This document shows positions 1-6,369 of a stretch of DNA of 13,175 nucleotides, in pieces. The first letter of the stretch is position 1, and every line of letters begins with the position of its first letter. The stretch spans positions 1-13,175 of the forward strand of contig DAOUEW010000312.1 of assembly GCA_034430275.1 (NCBI GenBank), in the 5' to 3' direction. The translations under genes were made by a program, and so were the position numbers. The stretch comes from JAUVXJ01 sp034430275. Its GTDB lineage: Bacteria; Chloroflexota; Anaerolineae; UBA7937; B3-Chlor. The notes under the pieces were generated by a model. That model had not been told where the DNA came from. It saw only the letters and a program-made list of their open reading frames with translations, and did not search any database.

Positions 1-1
1 T

Positions 2-106
2 GGCTGCGTGGCACTTGACCTCCGCATGCAGATGCTCGGCCACACGCCGATGGTAACCGTAGGGGCAAGTCTGAGACTCGCCCGAGAGGGCACGCTGCCC
101 AGGTAG
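2..106 (+). CDS. Possible 3' end of an upstream gene (partial)
   Basis: An open frame enters from the left edge and stops at TAG 104-106, giving about 34 residues that end in REGTLPR. About three quarters of its codons end in G or C, as in the neighbouring genes, so it could be the tail of a real gene on the same strand as dinG. The fragment is too short for me to recognise a family. A resemblance to the LGH segment of tyrosine recombinases (here LGHTP) was considered, but it is not followed by the expected catalytic Tyr context. The stretch from 107 to 148 shows no gene or convincing terminator. Confidence 0.3.
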   Translation, partial: GCVALDLRMQMLGHTPMVTVGASLRLAREGTLPR

Positions 107-148
107 CCTGCCGCGTTGCTGGCACCGTGACTGCACGCATGACCGTTT

Positions 149-175
149 TTGTGTGCTCTTCTTCTATAGTATAAT
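149..175 (+). promoter_or_regulatory. Promoter of dinG, probably leaderless
   Basis: A perfect TATAAT lies at 170-175, inside a T/A-rich patch that stands out from the GC-rich surroundings. The -35 is weak; TTGTGT at 149-154 with a 15-base spacer is the best candidate. A start about 7 bases after the -10 would fall at roughly 182, directly before the ATG at 183. No Shine-Dalgarno sequence precedes that ATG, so the transcript is probably leaderless. The -10 match is seen directly; promoter activity is inferred. Confidence 0.6.
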
Positions 176-182
176 CCCCTCC

Positions 183-3032
183 ATGGCTCGCACCTACGTC
201 TCTCTGGATCTGGAAACCACCGGCCTGGACCCCGACCACGACGCCATCATCGAGATCGGCGCGGTCAAGTTCCGAGACGAGAAGGTCCTGGACACCTTCT
301 CCACCCTGGTCAGGCCCGACCGCGCCATCCCCTACCGCATCGAGCGGCTGACCGGCATCCGCCAGGAGGACACAGACGAGGCCCCATCTGTGTCCAGCTC
401 GGTGGAGCATCTGGCCAGGTTCCTCGAGGACTACCCCATCATCGGCCACAACATCAGCTTCGACCTCGGGTTCCTGCGCCGGCGCGGACTGCTCCTGGCC
501 AACGAATCGATCGATACCTTCGAGTTGGCCGGCATCATGGTGCCCCACGCTGCCCGTTACAGTCTCAGCAGGCTGGCCGAGGAGCTTGGCATCCCGGCGG
601 ACGGAGCACACCGCGCCCTCGCCGATGCGCACACCACGCGCAAGCTCTTCCTCGCCCTCCTGCAGCGGGCGGCCAGGCTGGACATCGACACCATCGAGGA
701 GATCAACGGCCTGGTCCAGGGCAGCAAGTGGCCACTGGCGCGGGTGTTCCTCGATCTCGCGCGCCAGAAGGCACGCACCGCCTTCACCGGCTCCATCCGC
801 GAGCAACTGGCGGCCAAGGGAGCGCTCGGCGAGGACGTGTCGGGCCCTATCTTTGCCGCTATCGCCGAGAGGGCCCCTCTCGAGCCCTCCCTCGAGCCAC
901 AGCCACTGGACGTCGCCTCCCTGGCCGCCACGTTCGAGGAAGGAGGCCTCATCGCCCAGGAGTTCCCAGGCTACGAGTACCGGCCCCAGCAGGTAGAGAT
1001 GATGCTGCGGGTGAGCGAGGCCTTCAACGAGGGCCAGTACCTGCTGGTCGAGGCGGGCACGGGCACGGGCAAATCCCTGGCCTATCTGCTTCCCGCAGCC
1101 CACTTCGCAGCCACCAACGCTCGGCACGTGGTCATCTCCACCAACACCATCAACCTTCAGGATCAGCTGTTCCTCAAGGACATTCCCGACCTCCAGCGTT
1201 TCCTGTCCTTCGAGGTGAAGGCGGCGCTGCTCAAGGGACGCGCCAACTACCTGTGCCCTCGTCGGTTGGCAGCGCTCCGCCGCAAGCACGATCTCACCGT
1301 GGATGAGATCCGCGTGTTGGCCAAGATCCTGGTCTGGCTCCCGGGCACCACCACGGGAGACAGGACCGAACTCAATCTCCAGGGCGATGAGAATCTCATC
1401 TGGTCCAGACTCTCAGCGGAAGATGAATCCTGCAACCCGGAGCTCTGTTCTCACATCGGCAACTGCTTCTTCTACCGCGCTCGACAGAGAGCGGACGAGG
1501 CCCATCTCATCGTCGTCAACCACTCGCTCCTGCTCTCGAATGTGCTCAGCGAGAACCGTATCCTGCCCAGATATCAGCATCTGATCATCGACGAAGCCCA
1601 TCATCTGGAAGATGTGACGACCCGGCAACTGAGCTTCGAGGTCAGCCAAGCGAGGATGCTGGGCCTTCTGAGCGAGCTCTCCCACAAGGCCGGGAACAAG
1701 ACCTCTGGGCTACTCCGCGAGCTGCCTGGCCGTCTGCGAGGTAGCGGCGTGCCCGCGCGTATCCAAAGAGAGCTACAGGAGTACCTGGAGCAGGCCGACC
1801 AGGAGGTGGACCAGGCACGCAGGCGCGTGTACAACTTCTTCACCGCCCTGTCCCTGTTTCTGGACGAGTACCAACGGGCCGGCAGCCAGTACGACCAGCG
1901 GATCCGTCTCACCGACGGCCTCAGGGTGCAGCCGTCGTGGTCCGACGTGGAGATTGCCTGGGACAGTCTCGCAGAGGGACTCCGGGGCCTAGAGGAGCGC
2001 CTCGACTATCTCTACAAGAACCTGACAGGCCTCGAGGACGCCCGAATCGAGGAGTATGACGATCTGGTGCACGAACTGTCCGGCAAACTGCACCAGGTCA
2101 GAGAGGTAGTCGATCAGACAGAGGCCATCATCGCACAACCGGTCGCGGAGGGCATCTACTGGGCTTCCATAGGAGCCCAGGATCAGACCATCACCCTTCG
2201 TGCCGCGCCACTGGACGTGGGCGGCGAGCTGGAGAACCGGCTCTACCACGACAAGGAGTGCCTCATCCTCACCTCCGCTACTTTGAGCGCAGGATCGGAC
2301 TGCCGCTACATCAGAGAAAGACTCAACCTCTGGGCCGCCGACGAACTGGTCATCGGCTCTCCATTCGACTTCGAGAGTTCCACGTTGCTCTACATACCCA
2401 CTGATATGCCCGAGCCCGGACAGTCATATTACCAAAGGTCTGTGGAGCAGGTCCTCTCCGAGCTGGGCCAGGCCACGAGAGGCCGGACCATGGTTCTGTT
2501 CACTTCCTACAGCCAGTTGCGGTCCACCTACCGGGCCATCAGCCGTCCGCTCGGGGAAGAGGGCATCGCGGTGCTGGGCCAGGGCATCGACGGCTCTCGC
2601 CACAACCTGCTCAGCAACCTCAAGGCCAATCCCGAGACCGTGATCCTGGGCACACGGAGCTACTGGGAGGGGGTGGACGTCGTCGGCGAGGCGCTCAGTT
2701 GTCTGGCCATCGCCAGGCTGCCTTTTCCAGTTCCCGACGATCCCATCTTCGCTGCGCGCAGCGAGACCTTCGATGACCCCTTCAACCAGTTCGCCGTACC
2801 CCAGGCCATCCTGCGCTTCCGTCAGGGCTTCGGCCGCCTGATAAGGAGCAAGACCGACCGCGGAGTCGTGGTGCTCCTGGACAAGCGTGTGCTGACCAGG
2901 TCCTATGGTGGGGCGTTCCTGGAAGCCATACCCACCTGCACGGTCCGCCAGGGTTCCATACAGGACCTGCCGCTGGCGGCTGCCCGGTGGATCGCCGGGG
3001 AGATGGTCAGCCAACCGGGGTTGGAGCTGTAG
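183..3032 (+). CDS. dinG: DinG-family ATP-dependent helicase fused to DEDDh 3'-5' exonuclease
   Basis: This 949-residue cytoplasmic protein joins an N-terminal DnaQ/epsilon-type exonuclease to an XPD/DinG superfamily 2 helicase. Exonuclease residues are visible: D9 and E11 (DLET), D94 (NISFD), H143 and D148 (HRALAD), the complete DEDDh set. The helicase has Walker A AGTGTGKS at 291-298, DEAH at 470-473, SAT at 698-700, SYWEGVD at 826-832 and motif VI QGFGRLIRS at 881-889. C358, C417, C422 and C428 have the X4 and X5 spacing of the last three cluster ligands of E. coli DinG, so a 4Fe-4S cluster is likely. Known family role: unwinding DNA with a 5' tail, D-loops, R-loops and forked structures in repair and replication-transcription conflicts. 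The ATG at 183 is preferred over an in-frame GTG at 153, because the -10 box lies between them and MARTYVSLDLETTG begins the exonuclease fold. It heads a probable four-gene run. Confidence 0.95.
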   Translation: MARTYVSLDLETTGLDPDHDAIIEIGAVKFRDEKVLDTFSTLVRPDRAIPYRIERLTGIRQEDTDEAPSVSSSVEHLARFLEDYPIIGHNISFDLGFLRRRGLLLANESIDTFELAGIMVPHAARYSLSRLAEELGIPADGAHRALADAHTTRKLFLALLQRAARLDIDTIEEINGLVQGSKWPLARVFLDLARQKARTAFTGSIREQLAAKGALGEDVSGPIFAAIAERAPLEPSLEPQPLDVASLAATFEEGGLIAQEFPGYEYRPQQVEMMLRVSEAFNEGQYLLVEAGTGTGKSLAYLLPAAHFAATNARHVVISTNTINLQDQLFLKDIPDLQRFLSFEVKAALLKGRANYLCPRRLAALRRKHDLTVDEIRVLAKILVWLPGTTTGDRTELNLQGDENLIWSRLSAEDESCNPELCSHIGNCFFYRARQRADEAHLIVVNHSLLLSNVLSENRILPRYQHLIIDEAHHLEDVTTRQLSFEVSQARMLGLLSELSHKAGNKTSGLLRELPGRLRGSGVPARIQRELQEYLEQADQEVDQARRRVYNFFTALSLFLDEYQRAGSQYDQRIRLTDGLRVQPSWSDVEIAWDSLAEGLRGLEERLDYLYKNLTGLEDARIEEYDDLVHELSGKLHQVREVVDQTEAIIAQPVAEGIYWASIGAQDQTITLRAAPLDVGGELENRLYHDKECLILTSATLSAGSDCRYIRERLNLWAADELVIGSPFDFESSTLLYIPTDMPEPGQSYYQRSVEQVLSELGQATRGRTMVLFTSYSQLRSTYRAISRPLGEEGIAVLGQGIDGSRHNLLSNLKANPETVILGTRSYWEGVDVVGEALSCLAIARLPFPVPDDPIFAARSETFDDPFNQFAVPQAILRFRQGFGRLIRSKTDRGVVVLLDKRVLTRSYGGAFLEAIPTCTVRQGSIQDLPLAAARWIAGEMVSQPGLEL

Positions 3033-3096
3033 TCGGACGCGGTAAGGAATCGGTGCGTCGAGCCAACATCGCGTCCTCGGTGGAGGACTCACGCTC

Positions 3097-4020
3097 ATGA
3101 CACAACAGGGCGAATTCTCGAACGAGTTCTCCTGGTCCAAATCGCGGGATTCCCTGTTCAACTTCTGTCTACGCAGCTACTACTACCACTACTACGGCTC
3201 CTGGAACGGCTGGCGGCACGACGCGCCCGCAGACGTCAGGGAACTATACGTAATAAAGAACCTCCAGAACCTTGGCACCTGGCGCGGGGCCGCAGTGCAC
3301 GACGTGGCGCGGCAGCTAGTGGAAGGCTTGGCCCGCGGACGACCGCTGCCTATGGAGCAGGCCCTCTCCGTGCTCAGGGAGAGGATGCACCGCGACTTCG
3401 AGGATTCACGTACCGGCCGGTATCGTCGCCGCCCGAACCGCATCTGCGGCTTGCAGGAGCACTACTACGACGTCCCTGTCGAGGACGAACTGCTGGGAGA
3501 GCTCAACGTGGCCGCGGAAGGCGCCGTGAAGAGGATGTACGGCACACGAACCTACCAGACTCTGCTCCAGTTGGGCCCTTCCAGCATCGTCGAATGTGAG
3601 AAGCTCCAGAGTATCACACTGGCAGGGTCCAAAGTGTGGGTCAGCCCGGACCTGATACTCCGCGGACCGGACGGTGGTTTGACTATCGTGGACTGGAAGA
3701 CCGGCACCCCCTCACCGGGCGGGGAGGTCCGTCTCCAGTTGGCGATCTATGGCCTCTACGCTGTGCGTATATACGGGGCGAGGACGCAAGAGTTACTCGG
3801 CGTGGAGGAGAATCTGGGCGCGGGCGAGGATCACGTCTATCCGCTTCAGGAGTGGGTCCTGGAGGAGGCGCGCAAGTACGTGGAAGACAGCATACGGAGA
3901 ATGCAGGCGCGCCTCCACGACCGTGAGAGGAACGTGGCCCTGGTCCGGGACTTCCCGATGACAAGAGAACTGGCTCGATGTACGGGTTGCAGATTCCGCC
4001 GGGCATGCGATCGCGGTTGA
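3097..4020 (+). CDS. Cas4/RecB-like PD-(D/E)XK nuclease with 4Fe-4S cysteines
   Basis: This 307-residue protein has the layout of RecB/Cas4-type nucleases. It begins with an FSWSKSR...FNFC segment that supplies C24. The candidate active site is H68 (GAAVHDVARQL), D185 (SPD), D199 and K201 (IVDWKTG), then Q214 and Y218 (QLAIYGLY). The C-terminus carries C295, C298 and C304, a CX2CX5C cluster that with C24 matches the iron-sulphur staple of Cas4 and AddB. Metal-dependent cleavage of single-stranded or end-processed DNA is therefore likely, but the substrate is unknown. There is no cas1, cas2 or repeat array here, so a CRISPR role is not supported. GGAGG at 3082-3086, 10 bases before the ATG, supports the start. 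It follows dinG by 64 bases with no visible promoter between them, so co-transcription is likely. The YYYHYYGSWNGW segment near the N-terminus is typical of stand-alone members as I remember them. Confidence 0.85.
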   Translation: MTQQGEFSNEFSWSKSRDSLFNFCLRSYYYHYYGSWNGWRHDAPADVRELYVIKNLQNLGTWRGAAVHDVARQLVEGLARGRPLPMEQALSVLRERMHRDFEDSRTGRYRRRPNRICGLQEHYYDVPVEDELLGELNVAAEGAVKRMYGTRTYQTLLQLGPSSIVECEKLQSITLAGSKVWVSPDLILRGPDGGLTIVDWKTGTPSPGGEVRLQLAIYGLYAVRIYGARTQELLGVEENLGAGEDHVYPLQEWVLEEARKYVEDSIRRMQARLHDRERNVALVRDFPMTRELARCTGCRFRRACDRG

Positions 4021-4087
4021 GAAGAAAGGGAACAAAGGTCCAACCACTTCGAAGCGGCAGGGACACACAGAACAGAGGGTAGCTTCC

Positions 4088-5374
4088 ATGGGACAGAGAT
4101 TCAGGTTGCTCAAGCTGTTGATGCTAGCATGTGGCTTGACTCTCATTGCACTCGGTGCGGTGTGTCTGCTGCTCTACGTCCTCGTGTCCCTGACTTATCA
4201 GGGCCCGGACCTTCTGGCGACCAGTCTGACTATCGCGTCACTGGGTGCCATGACTTTGACGTTGGGCTTCGCGCTCGCCTACCAGGCGCGAGCCTCGCTA
4301 AGAGGACGGCCCTCGCGCGAGTTCCGCCCTCCGCCGGCCCGGTTACTGGGGCTGCTCTTCGTATTCTGTCTGATAGTGGGCCAGGGCCTGATCTTTCTCG
4401 GCGGAGGGTCAAGCGTCACCGCGCTCCTCTTTCCTCCATTCCACATCCTGGCCGCCGTTTGCCCTGCCCTGGCTATTCTGGCCTTCGTGGCCAGGTCTAC
4501 CAGGACTGTTTCCTGGCGCTCGGCCAGCCTGGAAGTATCCCACGGCGCCCTGCTGGCCACGATGACAGCTCTCATCGCGGAATTGATGGTCATCCTGGCT
4601 CTCGTCTTGGCCGTGTCCTTCATCGTCGTCTTCACACCAGGCGGTGTCGAGCGGTTGATGCAGTTGTCCGCAGATCTACAAGATCCGGCCTGGGTGGAGA
4701 ACCCGGAAAACCTGGCCCAACTCGTCCTCTCCCCCGCTGTCCTGACCGTGATCGTTCTGGTGTTCGTGGTCCTTGCCCCACTGATAGAGGAGTTTCTGAA
4801 AGCGCTGGGGGTGCTGTTGCTGGGCTACCGTCTACGAGGACGGGCAGAGGCCTGGGTGTGGGGAGTGGCCTGCGGTGCCGGTTTCGCCCTCGCTGAGAGT
4901 CTCTTCAACGGATCCATCGCCCTGGAGGGTTGGGGGGCGGTCATGCTCATACGCTGGGGAGCCAGCCTGATGCACTGCGTCGCCAGCGGCATCATGGGCC
5001 TAGGGTGGCACGATGCCCTCGCGTCCAGGCGTCCGTGGCGTCTCCTGACAGCCTATGCGCGCAGCACAGGTATCCATGCCCTCTGGAACGCAGCGGCGGT
5101 GGGCGTGGCCGTACCCTCCTTGCTGGCGGTCAGCACACCGGATAACATGCTGGCGCAGGGCGTCGCGGGGCTTATTCTCCTGGGCTCGCTGGCCTTGCTT
5201 GTCCTGCTCACCTTGTCTATGGTTGTGGTCGTGGTCCGCTTGACCAGGACAGTCCGCCCCACGGAAGCCGAGTCCGCCGCCCCGGATCAGCAGCAGACAT
5301 GGGAGAGCGGCGTCGGCGACGACAACCTGGGCCCGCGACCCGAACAGACGACACCCTCGGAAGAGGGCAGTTGA
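4088..5374 (+). CDS. prsW: PrsW-type intramembrane metalloprotease
   Basis: This 428-residue polytopic membrane protein has about eight or nine hydrophobic segments, for example near 8-35, 41-66, 84-104, 113-135, 155-183, 215-246, 255-275, 285-305 and 355-385. It carries the PrsW signatures in order: EEFLK with E234, E235 and K238, FALAES with E270, H296 in an MHCVASGIMG segment, and H330 in GIHALWN. In this family the conserved Glu and His residues are thought to bind metal for cleavage inside the membrane. B. subtilis PrsW makes the site-1 cut of the anti-sigma factor RsiW. No sigma/anti-sigma pair is present here, so the substrate is unknown. The C-terminal tail after 390 is hydrophilic, rich in Glu, Gln and Pro, and probably cytoplasmic. 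GAGGG at 4075-4079 lies 8 bases before the ATG. The gene follows the nuclease gene by 67 bases and may share its transcript without sharing its function. Confidence 0.85.
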   Translation: MGQRFRLLKLLMLACGLTLIALGAVCLLLYVLVSLTYQGPDLLATSLTIASLGAMTLTLGFALAYQARASLRGRPSREFRPPPARLLGLLFVFCLIVGQGLIFLGGGSSVTALLFPPFHILAAVCPALAILAFVARSTRTVSWRSASLEVSHGALLATMTALIAELMVILALVLAVSFIVVFTPGGVERLMQLSADLQDPAWVENPENLAQLVLSPAVLTVIVLVFVVLAPLIEEFLKALGVLLLGYRLRGRAEAWVWGVACGAGFALAESLFNGSIALEGWGAVMLIRWGASLMHCVASGIMGLGWHDALASRRPWRLLTAYARSTGIHALWNAAAVGVAVPSLLAVSTPDNMLAQGVAGLILLGSLALLVLLTLSMVVVVVRLTRTVRPTEAESAAPDQQQTWESGVGDDNLGPRPEQTTPSEEGS

Positions 5375-5385
5375 GTCACCTGATC

Positions 5386-5407
5386 CCCCGATCATCAGGG
5401 ATCGGGG
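5386..5407 (+). terminator. Hairpin between prsW and the DUF6125-like gene
   Basis: CCCCGAT (5386-5392) pairs perfectly with ATCGGGG (5401-5407) around an 8-base loop, and TTTT follows at 5413-5416. The stem is only 7 bp and the T-run is short and offset, so this is at best a leaky terminator or attenuator inside the operon. It ends just upstream of the next gene's GGAGG. Confidence 0.35.
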
Positions 5408-5427
5408 AGCGCTTTTCGGAGGTGTAG

Positions 5428-5931
5428 ATGAAGTTCTCGGAAATGAACGATTCTGACTGCCGCGAGTACGTCGACTTCCTCCTCAGGCAGTATCGTCTCG
5501 TCGATGCCTACTGGTTCCTGGCCGTGGAGGACGCCTTCGGCACGGAGGCAGCAGTCAGTCTCAACCAGGACATCTGGACGAGAATGGGCTCGGTGGCAGC
5601 CAGAGAGATCAAGGAGAGGTTCCCCCTGGAAGAGGAAGGCGTGGTTGGGGTGCTGGAGGCGCTCTCGTACTTCCCGTGGGCCACCATTGTGGGTTGGGAG
5701 ATGGAGGAGCACGACGGCGTGGCCCGGATACGTGTCCCCTACTGTCCGCCTCAGGCAGCACGGGTCAAGAGTGGGCGAGGAGCGTTTTCCTGCAAGTCCA
5801 TGCACCTGGGGGAGTTCACCAACTTCGCCAGAGAGATAGACGAGCGCGTCGAAGTGCGGTGTCTGATGGCCCCGCCCGATCCCCACCCCGAGGACCTGTG
5901 GTGCGAGTGGGAATTGAGGATGAGAGAGTAG
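5428..5931 (+). CDS. DUF6125-like protein of unknown function
   Basis: This 167-residue soluble protein has no signal peptide or membrane segment. From memory it resembles the DUF6125 family, common in Chloroflexota and some other anaerobes: an N-terminal helical part with YWFLAVEDAFG and an Asn/Trp helix (NQDIW), then a C-terminal half with YCPPQAAR (C106), FSCKSMH (C122, H126), VRCLMAPPDPHP (C145, 151-154) and LWCEWEL (C159). The pattern of Cys, His and Trp with a PPDPHP turn suggests a small-molecule or metal site, but no reaction is established. Members have sometimes been compared with L-2-amino-thiazoline-4-carboxylate hydrolase-like proteins; I cannot confirm that here. A strong GGAGG at 5418-5422, 5 bases before the ATG, fixes the start. 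It is the last gene of the left-hand run, 53 bases after prsW, and it converges on the coiled-coil gene. Confidence 0.7.
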   Translation: MKFSEMNDSDCREYVDFLLRQYRLVDAYWFLAVEDAFGTEAAVSLNQDIWTRMGSVAAREIKERFPLEEEGVVGVLEALSYFPWATIVGWEMEEHDGVARIRVPYCPPQAARVKSGRGAFSCKSMHLGEFTNFAREIDERVEVRCLMAPPDPHPEDLWCEWELRMRE

Positions 5932-5952
5932 GCAGCACATTCTGTGACGAAT

Positions 5953-5980
5953 GGCCCCTTCCAGCTCAGGTCAGGGGCGC
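5953..5980. terminator. Weak hairpin between convergent genes
   Basis: GCCCCT (5954-5959) pairs with AGGGGC (5973-5978) around a 13-base loop, with one more G-C pair possible after a bulge. It lies between the convergent DUF6125-like and coiled-coil genes, where a bidirectional terminator is expected. There is no T-run on either side, only CTTCTCT to the right. The location is the main support. Confidence 0.3.
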
Positions 5981-6002
5981 CTTCTCTATGTCGTGGGTCT
6001 CG

Positions 6003-6221
6003 TTACTCGGTCACCTCCTCGGACGTGTCCTCAGAATCTGCTTGGGCCTTCAGGTCCCACAGCGTCTCCCTCAAGCCCATGATCTCTTCGATCAACCTGG
6101 ATCTCTCGCGACGATAGTCGTGGATGACCACCTCCAAGTCAGCCAGCAACAGGGATTTGTCCCGTAGATCCCTCTCCAGTTGGCTGATCCTCTCTGCGCG
6201 GCGGTCTCTCTCTCCGCTCAT
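6003..6221 (-). CDS. Small coiled-coil protein
   Basis: This is a 72-residue, highly charged protein with no membrane segment. Residues from about 8 to 60 form one continuous predicted amphipathic helix with leucines and isoleucines at heptad-like spacing (ISQLERDLRDK, LLLADLEVVIHDY, LIEEIMGLRETLWDLK). It ends in an acidic Ser/Glu/Asp tail (ADSEDTSEEVTE). The most likely property is self-association or a docking helix for a partner. I recognise no family. The ATG at 6221 is chosen because GGGGA lies about 5 bases before it; an in-frame TTG at 6263 would add 14 residues but has no ribosome site. The gene diverges from the histidine kinase operon, and the phased GGTC array lies in the shared upstream region, so co-regulation with the two-component system is possible. 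A minus-strand TTGACC (6275-6280) and TTAAAT (6249-6254) are spaced 20 bases apart, which is too long for a confident promoter. Confidence 0.6.
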   Translation of the reverse strand: MSGERDRRAERISQLERDLRDKSLLLADLEVVIHDYRRERSRLIEEIMGLRETLWDLKAQADSEDTSEEVTE

Positions 6222-6262
6222 CGATCCCCGCTCTCTTGCCTCATTTCCATTTAACCACGGCA

Positions 6263-6306
6263 AGGTCCAAAGGGGGTCAAAACAGGGTCAAAGTTAGGTC
6301 GTAATC
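6263..6306 (+). promoter_or_regulatory. Four 11-bp-phased RGGTC direct repeats, candidate response-regulator operator
   Basis: GGTC occurs at 6264, 6275, 6286 and 6297, with exactly 11 bases between each. The units read AGGTCCAAAGG, GGGTCAAAACA, GGGTCAAAGTT and AGGTCGTAATC, a consensus of RGGTC followed by an A-rich part. OmpR/PhoB-family regulators typically bind tandem short repeats at 11-bp spacing, as in the pho box. The downstream operon encodes such a regulator. The array ends about 29 bases before the -10 box, centred near -63 of the predicted transcript, which is further upstream than a classical pho box. The repeats are seen directly; the binding protein is inferred. Confidence 0.6.
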
Positions 6307-6312
6307 GTCTTG

Positions 6313-6341
6313 TGGTCTGGCCCGCGAGAGTCTAATATAAT
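6313..6341 (+). promoter_or_regulatory. Promoter of the histidine kinase operon
   Basis: A perfect TATAAT lies at 6336-6341. The position 17 bases upstream (6313-6318, TGGTCT) matches the -35 consensus poorly, and TTGTGG at 6310-6315 would need a 20-base spacer. A good -10 with a weak -35 fits an activator-dependent promoter, in keeping with the repeat array just upstream. The predicted start near 6348 leaves a leader of about 22 bases with no evident Shine-Dalgarno sequence. Confidence 0.55.
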
Positions 6342-6369
6342 GGTAGCGGTTCAGGGTTCGAACACCGAT

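Noticed and set aside
728..1306. Plus-strand open frame (192 codons) inside dinG
   Set aside because: It is an out-of-frame, Arg/Gly/Pro-rich translation covering the Walker A region of dinG, with no start signal.
3033..3096. GACGC/GCGTC inverted repeat in the gap between dinG and the nuclease gene
   Set aside because: A 5-bp stem with a 14-base loop and no T-run is not convincing as a terminator, and co-transcription is more likely.
2424..3161. Long minus-strand open frame (245 codons) opposite the 3' end of dinG
   Set aside because: It is a shadow of the GC-rich codon usage of dinG. Its translation shows no recognisable domain, and it overlaps conserved helicase motifs on the other strand.
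3097..4020. CRISPR-associated Cas4 assignment
   Set aside because: The motifs match the wider RecB/Cas4 superfamily, but there is no cas1, cas2, effector gene or repeat array in the window.
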